Source of the DNA: Flavobacterium glaciei
Lineage (GTDB): Bacteria; Bacteroidota; Bacteroidia; Flavobacteriales; Flavobacteriaceae
Direction of reading: 5' to 3'
NCBI RefSeq assembly: GCF_003350545.1
Contig: NZ_QQBA01000001.1
Coordinates: forward strand, 62,001 to 126,000
Length of the DNA stretch: 64,000 nucleotides
Positions 1-8,548 of this stretch are shown in pieces; the first letter of the stretch is position 1, and every line of letters starts with the position of its first letter. The position numbers were made by a program, and so were the translations under genes. The notes under the pieces are model-generated. The model saw nothing but the letters and a program-made list of their open reading frames with translations. It was not told the origin of the DNA and did not search any database.

Positions 1-165
1 AAAGAATTTATTAGTTTAGTTTCCAATAAATTAAGTTAATTTTAAATACTGAAATACAACTTAATCAATAAAATAGCTTGCAGATTTAACAGAAAAGCAC
101 TGATTTTAGAACTGGTTTAAAATTGAAGTTAATTCGTAGAATCTCTAGCAAAAAAAAGAAAAAAA

Positions 166-1584
166 ATGAAAATTCTCTTAACTGGCGCAACAGGTTATAT
201 CGGTAAGCGACTTTTGCCTATGTTGGTGGCACAAGGACATGAAATAATCTGTTGTGTAAGAGATAAAAACAGGTTTTATTGTCCAGTTGAATTTCAAAAA
301 AATGTTACGGTAATCGAAGTTGATTTTTTGAATCAAGAAACAATGGCTGCTATTCCTGAAGATATTGATGCAGCATATTATTTGATTCATTCTATGTCGG
401 GTTCAGCTTCAAATTTTGATAAATTGGAAAGTGAATCGGCACTAAATTTTGTTCAGCGCCTTAATGAAACTACCGCAAAACAGGTCATTTATCTGAGCGG
501 AATTGTCAATGACAAATCGTTATCCAAACATTTATCTTCCAGAAAAAAAGTAGAAGAAATTTTAAACACAGGAACTTTTTCAGTAACTACTTTAAGAGCA
601 GGAATTATTGTCGGTTCAGGAAGTGCATCATTTGAAATCATTAGGGATTTAGTCAACAAACTCCCAATAATGATCACTCCAAAATGGCTTAATACCAAAT
701 GTCAGCCAATAGCAATACCGGATGTTCTTGAATTTTTATCAAAATCGCTATTAAATCCTGTTACCTATAATCAGAGTTTTGATATTGGCGGACCCGATAT
801 TTTGACTTACAAAGAAATGCTTTTGGGTTTTGCTGAAGCAAAAAAATTAAAGAGATGGATTTTTACTGTTCCAATAATGACACCGAAATTATCGTCCTAC
901 TGGCTCTATTTTGTAACCTCAACATCGTATAGACTCGCTTCAGCTCTTGTCAGCAGTATGAAAGTAGAAGTAGTTTGCAGTGATAACAGAATCAATGACT
1001 TATTAGGAGTAGCGCCCATGACTTACAAACAAGCTTTATCGCGTGCTTTGATAAAAGTAGATGAAGATAAAGTAGCATCGAGTTGGAAAGATTCCTTAAT
1101 CAGCGGACGTTTTAGCAGTAATATGTCAGATTATTTGAAGGTACCAAAGAAGGATTGCTTTATTGACCGTCGAAAGATGGAAATTATTGACCGTGATTTT
1201 ACTATCAATAGGATTTGGTCCATCGGAGGCGAAACGGGTTGGTATTATGGAGATTGGTTGTGGGATTTACGCGGTTTTATAGATAAACTATACGGAGGAG
1301 TAGGTTCTCGGAGAGGTAGAACAAACCGACACGAAATTCATTCTGGTGATGCGTTAGACTTTTGGCGCGTTTTGTATGCCAATAAAGAAGAGGGAAAATT
1401 AATCCTGTTTGCAGAAATGAAACTCCCAGGAGAAGCTTGGTTAGAGTTCAAAATTATTGGAAACACATTGTATCAATCTGCAACTTTCCGACCTGAAGGT
1501 ATTTGGGGGAAATTATACTGGTATTCTGTTTTGCCGTTTCACGGGTTCATTTTCAATGGAATGCTTCAGAAACTGATTAAATAA
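166..1584 (+). CDS. SDR-type NAD(P)-binding oxidoreductase with C-terminal DUF2867
   Basis: A 472-residue protein that opens with a Rossmann dinucleotide fold (GATGYIG at residues 7-13) of the atypical short-chain dehydrogenase / NmrA-like type, followed from about residue 330 by a DUF2867 domain (DRRKMEI and the WYYGDWLWDLRG stretch). The substrate is unknown. It converges on the photolyase/carotenoid operon across a shared terminator, and proteins of this architecture often accompany photolyase and SRPBCC genes in flavobacterial pigment clusters (family knowledge), so a role in pigment or quinone redox chemistry is only an inference. Nothing recognisable lies in the 165 bases upstream except A-rich sequence before the ATG. 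Confidence 0.85.
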   Translation: MKILLTGATGYIGKRLLPMLVAQGHEIICCVRDKNRFYCPVEFQKNVTVIEVDFLNQETMAAIPEDIDAAYYLIHSMSGSASNFDKLESESALNFVQRLNETTAKQVIYLSGIVNDKSLSKHLSSRKKVEEILNTGTFSVTTLRAGIIVGSGSASFEIIRDLVNKLPIMITPKWLNTKCQPIAIPDVLEFLSKSLLNPVTYNQSFDIGGPDILTYKEMLLGFAEAKKLKRWIFTVPIMTPKLSSYWLYFVTSTSYRLASALVSSMKVEVVCSDNRINDLLGVAPMTYKQALSRALIKVDEDKVASSWKDSLISGRFSSNMSDYLKVPKKDCFIDRRKMEIIDRDFTINRIWSIGGETGWYYGDWLWDLRGFIDKLYGGVGSRRGRTNRHEIHSGDALDFWRVLYANKEEGKLILFAEMKLPGEAWLEFKIIGNTLYQSATFRPEGIWGKLYWYSVLPFHGFIFNGMLQKLIK

Positions 1585-1597
1585 TTTTCTTTTTAAA

Positions 1598-1652
1598 CAT
1601 GTAAGTCATTTAAGTTTTTAGAAAATGCTAAAAAACTTAAATGACTTATATG
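1598..1652. terminator. Bidirectional terminator between SDR gene and photolyase
   Basis: A long, nearly perfect inverted repeat (arms about 1603-1620 and 1629-1647, 8-base loop) with A/T runs inside the stem lies between two convergent genes. It can serve as intrinsic terminator for both. Confidence 0.7.
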
Positions 1653-1661
1653 TTAAATCTT

Positions 1662-2957
1662 TTATTTCAAGATTCCCTCTTTATATGTTGCAATCGCTCT
1701 GTCTCTAGCCATAGCGTGCTCTACCATAGGTTTTCCATATCCTAAATCGAATTCTTTAATCCATTTTCGGATGTAGATTCCTTTTTCATCAAATTTCTTT
1801 AGCTGAATATCCGGATTAAACACACGAAAGTATGGCGCTGCATCACAACCCGTTCCTGCTGCCCATTGCCAGTTGCCTACATTGGCAGACATATCGTAAT
1901 CGAGTAGTTTTTCGGCAAAATAGGCTTCACCCCATTGCCACTGAATCATTAAATGTTTAATTAAAAAACTAGCAACAACCATACGAACTCTGTTGTGCAT
2001 GTAACCTGTTTCATTGAGCTGACGCATTCCTGCATCGACCATAGGATATCCAGTAGTTCCCGAGCACCAGCGCTTGAAATCTTCTTCATTATTGCGCCAC
2101 TGAATTCCATCATAAGCGGATTTAAAATTTTGCGTAACCACTTTTGGAAAACTAAACAAGATTTGCATGAAGAATTCTCTCCATATCAATTCGCTCAAAA
2201 AAACATCATTTTTATGAAATGCCCAATTTACTAATTTGCGCACGCTTACCGTTCCAAAACGCAAATGTGGCGACAAATAAGAAGTTTTATCCAAGGCTGG
2301 AAAATCTCTTATATCTTGGTAATTTGCAATAAATTTTAAATTGTGTGGCTTAACTTTTATGTTACTTTCCTGGAAACCTATTTGCTCTAAAGTGGGAAAA
2401 TCAAAACTGTTTTTATGAAAATTAGAAAAATGAGATTCCGTGTCGTATTCCTGAACAGGAGCCATTGACTTGTATTTTTCCAGCCATTTATTTTTAAAAG
2501 GAGTGTACACCGTGTACGGCAATCCATCTGCTTTTGTGATTTCTTTTTCTTCGAAAATAACTTGGTCTTTAAACGAATATGCAATGCTTTTATTGGTTTC
2601 TAAAAGTTCACATATTGCCGTATCACGTTGAATCGCATACGGTTCGTAATCTTTGTTGAAAAAAACTTCTTTGATGTCATATTCTTCTAAAAGAGATTGC
2701 CAAGCGTCAAAAGTTTTTCCTTTTTTGACCAAAAGCGAACTTCCAATTTCCTGTAATTGCGAATTTATTTTCGAAAGTGATTCGTGAATAAAACCTACTC
2801 GAGCATCGTTTTTTGGTAAATTATCCAAGATGGCTTCATCAAAAATAAACAATGGAATTACCGAATATTTTAACTGTAAGGCTTGAAATAAACCCACATT
2901 GTCTTCCAAACGCAAATCGCGTCTGAACCAAAAAATAGAAACTTCTTGCTTGCTCAT
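1662..2957 (-). CDS. phrB: Deoxyribodipyrimidine photolyase, class I
   Basis: A 431-residue cryptochrome/photolyase family protein, expected to repair UV-induced cyclobutane pyrimidine dimers with blue light and FAD. The N-terminal alpha/beta antenna domain starts with the FWFRRDLRLEDN motif. The C-terminal FAD domain carries GYPMVDAGMRQL, MHNRVRM and NWQWAAGTG (about residues 362-370, which includes a Trp of the electron-transfer chain). Length fits class I CPD photolyases; a (6-4) photolyase or cryptochrome role is less likely. The start codon overlaps the stop of the upstream SRPBCC gene by one base (TAATG), so the two are probably translationally coupled. It is the last gene of the apparent light-regulated operon. 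Confidence 0.9.
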   Translation of the reverse strand: MSKQEVSIFWFRRDLRLEDNVGLFQALQLKYSVIPLFIFDEAILDNLPKNDARVGFIHESLSKINSQLQEIGSSLLVKKGKTFDAWQSLLEEYDIKEVFFNKDYEPYAIQRDTAICELLETNKSIAYSFKDQVIFEEKEITKADGLPYTVYTPFKNKWLEKYKSMAPVQEYDTESHFSNFHKNSFDFPTLEQIGFQESNIKVKPHNLKFIANYQDIRDFPALDKTSYLSPHLRFGTVSVRKLVNWAFHKNDVFLSELIWREFFMQILFSFPKVVTQNFKSAYDGIQWRNNEEDFKRWCSGTTGYPMVDAGMRQLNETGYMHNRVRMVVASFLIKHLMIQWQWGEAYFAEKLLDYDMSANVGNWQWAAGTGCDAAPYFRVFNPDIQLKKFDEKGIYIRKWIKEFDLGYGKPMVEHAMARDRAIATYKEGILK

Positions 2958-3418
2958 TACTTAGAATTAAACATTTCGTCCACCTTTTTTACACGGTATT
3001 CAAAAATAGATTTCAATTTATTTTTAACAACTAATGTGTTCATGATTTGGCCCAGAAAACCAAGTGGTAATCCATAATGCACGACATCGGTCATTTTAGT
3101 TCCGTTTGGAGTTGCTTCAAAAAAGTGTTTATGATGCCAAAAACTGTATGGTCCAAAACGCTGTTCGTCTATAAAATAACTATTTTCCTTTACTTGCGTT
3201 ATTAATGTCATCCACGACAAAGTAATTCCAAAAAGGGGTGTTACTTTATACTGAATAATTTGTCCTGGATACATGGATTTATTATCAAAATCCGTAATTT
3301 GAAAACCCATTCCTTCCGGTGTGATTTTCTGAAGGTTTTTTGGGTTCGAAAAAAAGGACCAACACTCTTCTATTGATGCATTAACATTCTGAACAGTTTC
3401 TTGTTTGTATATTTTCAT
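2957..3418 (-). CDS. SRPBCC family protein (polyketide-cyclase-like fold)
   Basis: A 153-residue START/SRPBCC ligand-binding protein with no signal peptide. It has the typical N-terminal pattern in which a strand leads to an EECWSFFSNPKNLQKITP helix. Family members bind hydrophobic ligands in a deep cavity; the ligand here is unknown. Homologues commonly sit beside SDR/DUF2867 and photolyase genes in Bacteroidota pigment clusters (family knowledge). The stop codon overlaps the photolyase start, and a repeat element separates this gene from crtZ upstream. A role in handling carotenoid or quinone intermediates is an inference from position only. Confidence 0.8.
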   Translation of the reverse strand: MKIYKQETVQNVNASIEECWSFFSNPKNLQKITPEGMGFQITDFDNKSMYPGQIIQYKVTPLFGITLSWMTLITQVKENSYFIDEQRFGPYSFWHHKHFFEATPNGTKMTDVVHYGLPLGFLGQIMNTLVVKNKLKSIFEYRVKKVDEMFNSK

Positions 3419-3460
3419 GGTTGTGTTTTAAAATTGAATGCCATCTTGCAACACTGGGTT

Positions 3461-3590
3461 TGCGTGAGGGATAAAAGTGGAGCTCTTTTTATAGTTGGTC
3501 TCGTTTTTTTTGACGAGACCAAATATAAAAAAGCGGGAACGGATAGCCCGACCCCGCTGTAACGCTAGTGAAAGCTGGGTCACGCCCAAA
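3461..3590. repeat. Structured interspersed element, type 1 (flavobacterial, possibly Flavo-1 RNA)
   Basis: A gene-free structured block between crtZ and the SRPBCC gene. The ends GCGTGA (3462-3467) and TCACGC (3580-3585) are complementary. Inside is a perfect 10-base-arm hairpin (3495-3504 / 3513-3522) with a T-rich loop, then a second imperfect GC-rich stem around 3550-3580. The block has the GCGTGAGGGATA and GGATAGCCCGACC segments that I recall from many flavobacterial intergenic regions. It may belong to the Flavo-1 RNA class or be a mobile palindromic unit; I cannot tell which from one copy. Confidence 0.55.
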
Positions 3591-3597
3591 TTAAACT

Positions 3598-4038
3598 TTA
3601 CATTTTGTAGTACTTGAAAGGTACGAAAAGCATTCCGAAACATTCTCCGTGCTCTTTGCCCAAGTGTTTGTGATGTACTTTATGGGCTTTTCGCAAACCT
3701 ATTAAATACTTATTGTTAGTGTGTTTGAACCACTTAAAACGTTGATGAATTAAGACGTCATGAATCATGAAATAACACAAACCGTAGAACATAATTCCTA
3801 GTCCGATGAAGAATTTATAATTCAAACCACCTTCGACACCATAATAGAAAAGCACTATACTTGGCACGGCAAAAATCACAAAGAAGATATCATTTCGTTC
3901 GAAAACATTTGCGTATTTAGGCTGGTGATGATCAGCGTGAAAATACCACATTGAACCGTGCATTACATACTTGTGTGTAAGCCAAGTGACGCATTCCATT
4001 ATTAAAAAAGTACCTAGAAAAATCAAAAAAAATATCAT
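3598..4038 (-). CDS. crtZ: Beta-carotene hydroxylase, CrtZ family
   Basis: A 146-residue integral-membrane di-iron hydroxylase of the fatty-acid hydroxylase superfamily. The histidine clusters are visible in order: HKYVMH, HADHH, HDVLIH and HKVHH, which bind the non-haem iron pair. Hydrophobic segments at residues 1-15, 50-65 and 73-92 fit a small membrane protein. It should add the 3 and 3' hydroxyls to beta-carotene, giving zeaxanthin. It is third in the crtI-crtB-crtZ series, 46 bases after crtB. No lycopene cyclase gene is seen beside it, although the substrate requires one. Confidence 0.9.
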   Translation of the reverse strand: MIFFLIFLGTFLIMECVTWLTHKYVMHGSMWYFHADHHQPKYANVFERNDIFFVIFAVPSIVLFYYGVEGGLNYKFFIGLGIMFYGLCYFMIHDVLIHQRFKWFKHTNNKYLIGLRKAHKVHHKHLGKEHGECFGMLFVPFKYYKM

Positions 4039-4084
4039 TTTATTCTATATTTAAGTATAACAATTTATTAAAACAAGCTGTAAT

Positions 4085-4924
4085 TTAAACTAATTTCAAT
4101 TTATAAGACACAAAAGATTTAGCAAGTAAACCGGCTTTTGTGTAATTAGAAACTCGGATTCTTGCATTTCCGATTTCATGGCAAGGTGTGTTTTCCAACT
4201 TTTTTAATAGTTTTTTATAGTACACAAACGCAGTGTACACACCAAACTTTGCTTCGATTGGAAGTTTTACAATTCCTTCATAAGCCACTCTAAAATCTTC
4301 TTCGATTTCATTAATGATTGCGGTTTTAGCATTTTCATCGAAGGAATTCAAATCGACTCCTGGAAAGTAATTACGATTCAAAACCAGATTGTCATCCTTC
4401 AGATCACGTAGAAAATTCACTTTCTGGAACGCAGAACCCAATCGCATGGCTTCGTCTTTGAGTTGCTCATATCGTTTGTTATCCCCGGCCACAAAAACCT
4501 TAAGACACATCAAGCCAACAACATCCGCAGAACCGTAAATGTAATCATCGTACTCTGCTTTGCTGTGATAGTCTGATTTTATCAAATCTAATTTCATACT
4601 TTTCAAAAAAGCCTGAATAAGATCATCAGATATGTTGTTTTGCTTTACCGTCTGTTGAAAAGAATTTAATATAGGATTTAAACTAATCCCTCTGTCAAAG
4701 GCTTTGTAGTACTCGTCCTCAAACTCTGTGATTAAACTTTCTTTGTCAAAACCGTGAAATGAATCGACGATTTCATCTGCAAAACGGACAAAACCATAGA
4801 TACTATATATAGCATCCCTAATACTTGGCGAAAGCATATATACCGCCAATGAAAAAGAGGTACTGTAGTTTTTTGTAACTAACTTGCTACATTTAAAAGA
4901 TACATCATCAAATAATTGCTTCAT
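4085..4924 (-). CDS. crtB: Phytoene synthase
   Basis: A 279-residue squalene/phytoene synthase that condenses two geranylgeranyl diphosphates into 15-cis-phytoene. The first Asp-rich motif is DEIVD at residues 50-54 and the second is LRDLKDD in the second half, both binding diphosphate-Mg2+. The substrate-binding SFSLA and YSIYGFVRFAD segments are present. Only one base separates its start from the crtI stop, so crtI and crtB are almost certainly one transcript. Confidence 0.93.
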   Translation of the reverse strand: MKQLFDDVSFKCSKLVTKNYSTSFSLAVYMLSPSIRDAIYSIYGFVRFADEIVDSFHGFDKESLITEFEDEYYKAFDRGISLNPILNSFQQTVKQNNISDDLIQAFLKSMKLDLIKSDYHSKAEYDDYIYGSADVVGLMCLKVFVAGDNKRYEQLKDEAMRLGSAFQKVNFLRDLKDDNLVLNRNYFPGVDLNSFDENAKTAIINEIEEDFRVAYEGIVKLPIEAKFGVYTAFVYYKKLLKKLENTPCHEIGNARIRVSNYTKAGLLAKSFVSYKLKLV

Positions 4925-4925
4925 A

Positions 4926-6401
4926 CTATTGCTCTGAAAATTGCTTATTAATTAATTCCGACACTAATTTTCCAGAAATTAATGCTGGTGGAACACCAGG
5001 TCCCGGTACGGTCAATTGACCAGTGAAATATAAATTTTTCACTTTTTTACTTTTCAATTTTGGTCTCAAAAACGCAGTTTGCAATAACGTATTAGCCATT
5101 CCGTATGCATTTCCTTTGTACGAATTGTATTCTGACACAAAATCATTTTTGCAAAACGATTGTTTAAATATAATATTATTTTTTACACTTTGTTGTGTTA
5201 ATGTTTCAAAACGATGTATAACTTTATCAAAATATTCTTCTCGTAATGCTTCAGTATCATTAATTCCAGGAGCTAATGGCACCAAGAAAAAACCAGATTC
5301 CATTCCTTCTGGAGCGGCAGTCTTATCAGTGATAGATGGAAAATTAGCATAAAACAAAGGCTCTTGCGGCCACTGCGGTTCATCGTAAATATCTTTAGCG
5401 TGTTGGTAAAAGTCAACATCAAAAAATAATGCGTGATGAGAAATATTATCTATTTTTTTGTTGAAACCAACATAGAACAATAATGATGATGGAGCAAAAA
5501 CGCGACTGTCCCAATATTTCTCAGAGTACGCTCTATGTTCCTGATCCAATAACGTCTCGGTATGGTGGTAATCTGCACCACTCAAAATTAAGTCTGAAGC
5601 AATGATTTCGCCATTGATCTGAATGGCTTTTGCCGTTTTATTATCAACGATTATTTTTTCGATATTGGCATTCGTTTGAAACTTCACTCCTAATTCTAAC
5701 GCTAAATTTTCCATGCCTCGCACCACATCAAACATTCCTGTTTTAGGATGCCAAGTTCCTAGACCAAAGTCGGCATAATTCATAAAACTATAAAATGAAG
5801 GCGTATCAGAAGGTTTGGCACCGAGAAACAAAACGGGAAATTCCAGAATTTGAATTAGCCTTTCGTTCTTAAATTTCTTGCGAACATCCTTACTAATGTT
5901 GCTAAAAAACTGTCCTACTTTTTTTGCTGTTTCAACTGTTATTAATTCTAGCGGAGAAACTCCAGGACGGTAGACTAAATCTTTAATAGCAATATCATAA
6001 TTACTTTTGGCCTCAGCCATAAAGTCATTTAATACTTTTCCGCTACCTTTTTCAATCTCTTCAAAAGCAAAAATAATGTCCGTTAAATTATCCGCAATAG
6101 TAATATAATCATCAATCCCATAATACACACGGTAAGCTGGTGATAATTTAATTAACTCATAATAATCAGAAGTTTTCTTTCCAAAATCAGCAAAAAAACG
6201 ATCGAATACATCTGGCATCCAGTACCAACTAGGTCCCATATCAAAAGTGAAACCATCTATTTTTAATTGTCTTGCTCTTCCGCCAATTGTTGCATTTTTT
6301 TCATAAACGGTAACATCATGGCCACTTTGTGCTAAATAACAGGAAGCAGCTAGCGAAGAGAATCCAGAACCTATTATTGTAATTTTTTTTATTTTTTCCA
6401 T
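4926..6401 (-). CDS. crtI: Phytoene desaturase
   Basis: A 491-residue CrtI-type FAD-dependent desaturase that converts phytoene stepwise to lycopene. The N-terminal FAD-binding motif GSGFSS (residues 11-16) leads into an ExNxxxGGRA-like segment, and the C-terminal FTGQLTVPGPGVPPALISG motif is characteristic of carotenoid desaturases. It is the first structural gene of the pigment operon and has its own strong promoter in the 35 bases after the regulator gene. The putative operator overlaps its start codon, so regulation by the adjacent CarH-like protein is likely. Confidence 0.94.
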   Translation of the reverse strand: MEKIKKITIIGSGFSSLAASCYLAQSGHDVTVYEKNATIGGRARQLKIDGFTFDMGPSWYWMPDVFDRFFADFGKKTSDYYELIKLSPAYRVYYGIDDYITIADNLTDIIFAFEEIEKGSGKVLNDFMAEAKSNYDIAIKDLVYRPGVSPLELITVETAKKVGQFFSNISKDVRKKFKNERLIQILEFPVLFLGAKPSDTPSFYSFMNYADFGLGTWHPKTGMFDVVRGMENLALELGVKFQTNANIEKIIVDNKTAKAIQINGEIIASDLILSGADYHHTETLLDQEHRAYSEKYWDSRVFAPSSLLFYVGFNKKIDNISHHALFFDVDFYQHAKDIYDEPQWPQEPLFYANFPSITDKTAAPEGMESGFFLVPLAPGINDTEALREEYFDKVIHRFETLTQQSVKNNIIFKQSFCKNDFVSEYNSYKGNAYGMANTLLQTAFLRPKLKSKKVKNLYFTGQLTVPGPGVPPALISGKLVSELINKQFSEQ

Positions 6402-6434
6402 TTGTTTAGCAAATATACGAAAAGTTTAAACAAA
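6401..6434 (-). promoter_or_regulatory. Putative CarH-type operator at the crtI promoter
   Basis: On the minus strand TTTGTTTAA (6426-6434) is followed after exactly 16 bases by CTAAACAAA (6401-6409), an 8-of-9 inverted repeat. The -7 box lies within the spacer, and the right arm touches the crtI start codon. The same arrangement with the same 16-base spacer occurs before the CHRD/cupredoxin gene at 9935-9968. Bound repressor would block RNA polymerase. Assignment to the neighbouring MerR protein is an inference. Confidence 0.55.
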
Positions 6435-6441
6435 AATCAAA
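6410..6441 (-). promoter_or_regulatory. crtI promoter (Bacteroidota type)
   Basis: The minus strand reads TTTG (6438-6441), 20 bases, TATATTTG (6410-6417), a full match to the Bacteroidota primary sigma consensus. The -33 box overlaps the stop codon of the regulator gene. Predicted transcription would begin a few bases before the ATG, giving an almost leaderless mRNA. Confidence 0.75.
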
Positions 6442-7333
6442 TTTCATCCACTAATTCAGAAATAGAATTGAAAATTGATATTTTGTCTGAAAGTCCTTCT
6501 TTATTAATAAATTCAACCAATCTTCCCGTAAACCACAACTCAGTATTTTCATCTAGTAATTCATCTGACATGTTTTGGATATATTCGTCCAAAATGTCTC
6601 TCTCAGGCTGCACAGTTAAGTAGGACACAAAAATAATGGAGTTAAAATGTTTTTTTAAATCTTTCAAATTACTAACAGGCATACTTTCGCCTAAATAAAT
6701 TGTTTTGTAGCCCAACAAAAGAACTTCATAATTCAAATACATTAAACCCAGTTCATGAATCTCATTCATAGGAAGTGAAAGCACAAAAACTTTATCGGTT
6801 TTTGTTGGCTTTAGAACTTGTAATTTTTCAGTATTTATGAGTAATTTTTGCTTGATTAAATAACTGATAAAATGCTCGTGGGCTGGCGTTATTGTATCAG
6901 ATTGCCATAACAATCCCAGTTCATTCATCAAAGGTATAAAGACTTGATGAAAAATTTCCTTGAAAGATTTCTCGGCAATTAACCAATTGTAAGTATTAAA
7001 AAATAACTCTTGGTCAAAATTCATCATCGCCATCTTAAACTCACTAATAGCGTGACTTTTAGCCGTCTTACTTGAAATTATTTCTCGTACAAGAGATGGT
7101 ATTTTATCCTGCGGATATGTAGCTATTTTTGAAATTTTATAGCCGTAATCGTGAAGCAAAGTTATATTTAACAGCTTTTGCAAACTAGCCAAATCATACA
7201 ATCGGATATTAGTATCTGTTCGCATTGGTTGAAGAATATCATATCTTTTTTCCCAGATTCGTATGGTATGTGCTTTGATACCTGAAAGATTTTCAAGATC
7301 TTTGATACTAAAGACACTTTTTACATTGTTCAT
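6437..7333 (-). CDS. CarH/LitR-like MerR regulator with cobalamin-binding domain (light sensor)
   Basis: A 298-residue regulator using the ATG at 7333; an upstream TTG would overlap the promoter and is rejected. The N-terminal MerR winged helix (about residues 7-75) contains HTIRIWEKRY. A helical cap domain carries W143 followed nine residues later by E153-H154, the Wx9EH signature of CarH. The B12-binding Rossmann domain carries E191-x-H193-xx-G, where the His is the lower axial cobalt ligand. Known relatives bind adenosylcobalamin and repress carotenoid genes in the dark; light breaks the Co-C bond and releases DNA. Position 144 is Gln where Thermus CarH has the His that becomes the upper ligand after light. 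It lies directly upstream of crtI. Confidence 0.88.
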   Translation of the reverse strand: MNNVKSVFSIKDLENLSGIKAHTIRIWEKRYDILQPMRTDTNIRLYDLASLQKLLNITLLHDYGYKISKIATYPQDKIPSLVREIISSKTAKSHAISEFKMAMMNFDQELFFNTYNWLIAEKSFKEIFHQVFIPLMNELGLLWQSDTITPAHEHFISYLIKQKLLINTEKLQVLKPTKTDKVFVLSLPMNEIHELGLMYLNYEVLLLGYKTIYLGESMPVSNLKDLKKHFNSIIFVSYLTVQPERDILDEYIQNMSDELLDENTELWFTGRLVEFINKEGLSDKISIFNSISELVDEI

Positions 7334-7362
7334 CGTTTCTATAAATTTATTAAACAAATGTA
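7325..7362 (-). promoter_or_regulatory. Promoter and degenerate operator of the CarH-like regulator
   Basis: The minus strand has a -7 box TACATTTG (7355-7362) merging into TTTGTTTAA (7350-7358). Sixteen bases later comes a poorer right arm (7325-7333, six of nine positions as in the crtI arm) that includes the ATG. No clear -33 TTG was found at the right distance. The layout suggests autoregulation, more weakly than for crtI. Confidence 0.4.
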
Positions 7363-7407
7363 AAATAAATTTTATTATAAATTTGAAATATTTTTAAAAC
7401 AATTGTA

Positions 7408-8351
7408 TTATTCTAGTTTGACGCTATAAAAGGCATTTAATTTGTCTAAATAAAGGACAGTTTTAGTATTATCTGTACTTCTCTCGTACATAGGTTCAAA
7501 TTTAGCTCCGTATATAACCTCCTCAAAGGTATAAGAAGTCCGAATGGCAACAGTATTACTAAACATGTCATCAAAAGTTTTAACAAAAACAAGAATTTCT
7601 CTATGAATACTATTAAAATCAGATTTGGTAAAGTTATACAGCGGGCTATTCTCAGTTATTGGATGGACCAAAGTCCAGCTTAACGTTAATGCATTTATTC
7701 TTTCCAATTCCAGTTCTAAATCATAAAATTTATTCGTTTTAGTTCCATTCTCCTCCACACTCATCCCGAGAGTCATTTTAGCAACTGCATCTGTAAAATA
7801 GTATTTTTAAAAGGTGTAATTCTAATCATTAAACCTCTAGTTTCTCCGTAAGGAGCGATAAGTGCATTGTGCGAAAATTTCAAAAAAGCGGTAGGCTTGC
7901 TGAAACGTCCAAAGAATAAACCGGTAGCAATTGCAAAACTCAGTAACCCAATTAAGGCCTCTACAGCAGCTAATAAGCTAGTAAAAAAACCAGAAGGACT
8001 AATGTGTCCATATCCTACTGTTGTAAATGTTTGCGCACTAAAAAAATAGGCCTGACCAAATTGTGCCCAATTTGATCCAGAAGCGTCAATCCCATTTAAA
8101 TTTTCAATTCCGATGGCATAATATAATGTGGCAAAAACAAAATTCATTGCTACATAGAACAACAAAAGAATCAACATAAATTTCCATCTTGGCAAATCAA
8201 TCAAAGTATGATACCAACTAATGCAGTTCAAAAAGTGCATTCCGCGCTTCTCTACATTGGCCGCTCCATTTTTATTAATAAAACGTCCACCATAATTATT
8301 TGCATTTGTTCCAAAACCAGTATTTTGTTGTGACTCCCCTTTTAAAATCAT
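7408..8351 (-). pseudogene. Inward-rectifier K+ channel (KirBac/IRK family), split by a frameshift
   Basis: Two adjacent open frames together encode one KirBac-type channel of about 314 residues. The first (8351 down to 7773, 192 residues) has the slide-helix segment, outer helix, pore with the K+ selectivity filter TVGYG, and inner helix. The second (7776 down to 7408, 122 residues) is the cytoplasmic immunoglobulin-like Kir domain. They overlap by ATGA. Reading one base back at about 7794 turns the junction into TDAVAKMTL, as expected for the family, so a single base is missing. This is either a true null mutation, a sequencing error, or recoding. If real, the pore half would be made without its gating domain. 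It lies upstream of the CarH-like gene on the same strand. Confidence 0.8.
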
Positions 8352-8548
8352 AGCGTGTTATTTATTAAAATTCTAAAAAATATTCTGTTATAATTTACTT
8401 GAAAATGTACTTAACACCTCAAAAATATAAATATAAAGCCACTAAGAGAATACTTAGCATAAAAACGTTTTTTAAACGTATGATAAAGACCGTCAGTAAA
8501 AGTAATTTGTAACCACTTTTTTTTTTACTTTAGTACAAATTATTCACT

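Noticed and set aside
3428..3643. A 71-codon minus-strand frame between crtZ and the SRPBCC gene
   Set aside because: It runs through the structured repeat and overlaps the 3' end of crtZ; no family resemblance and poor codon pattern.
5157..5168. TTGTTTAA-type half-sites inside crtI and near 17008 in carB
   Set aside because: They lie in coding sequence without an inverted partner at 16 bases, as expected by chance in AT-rich DNA.
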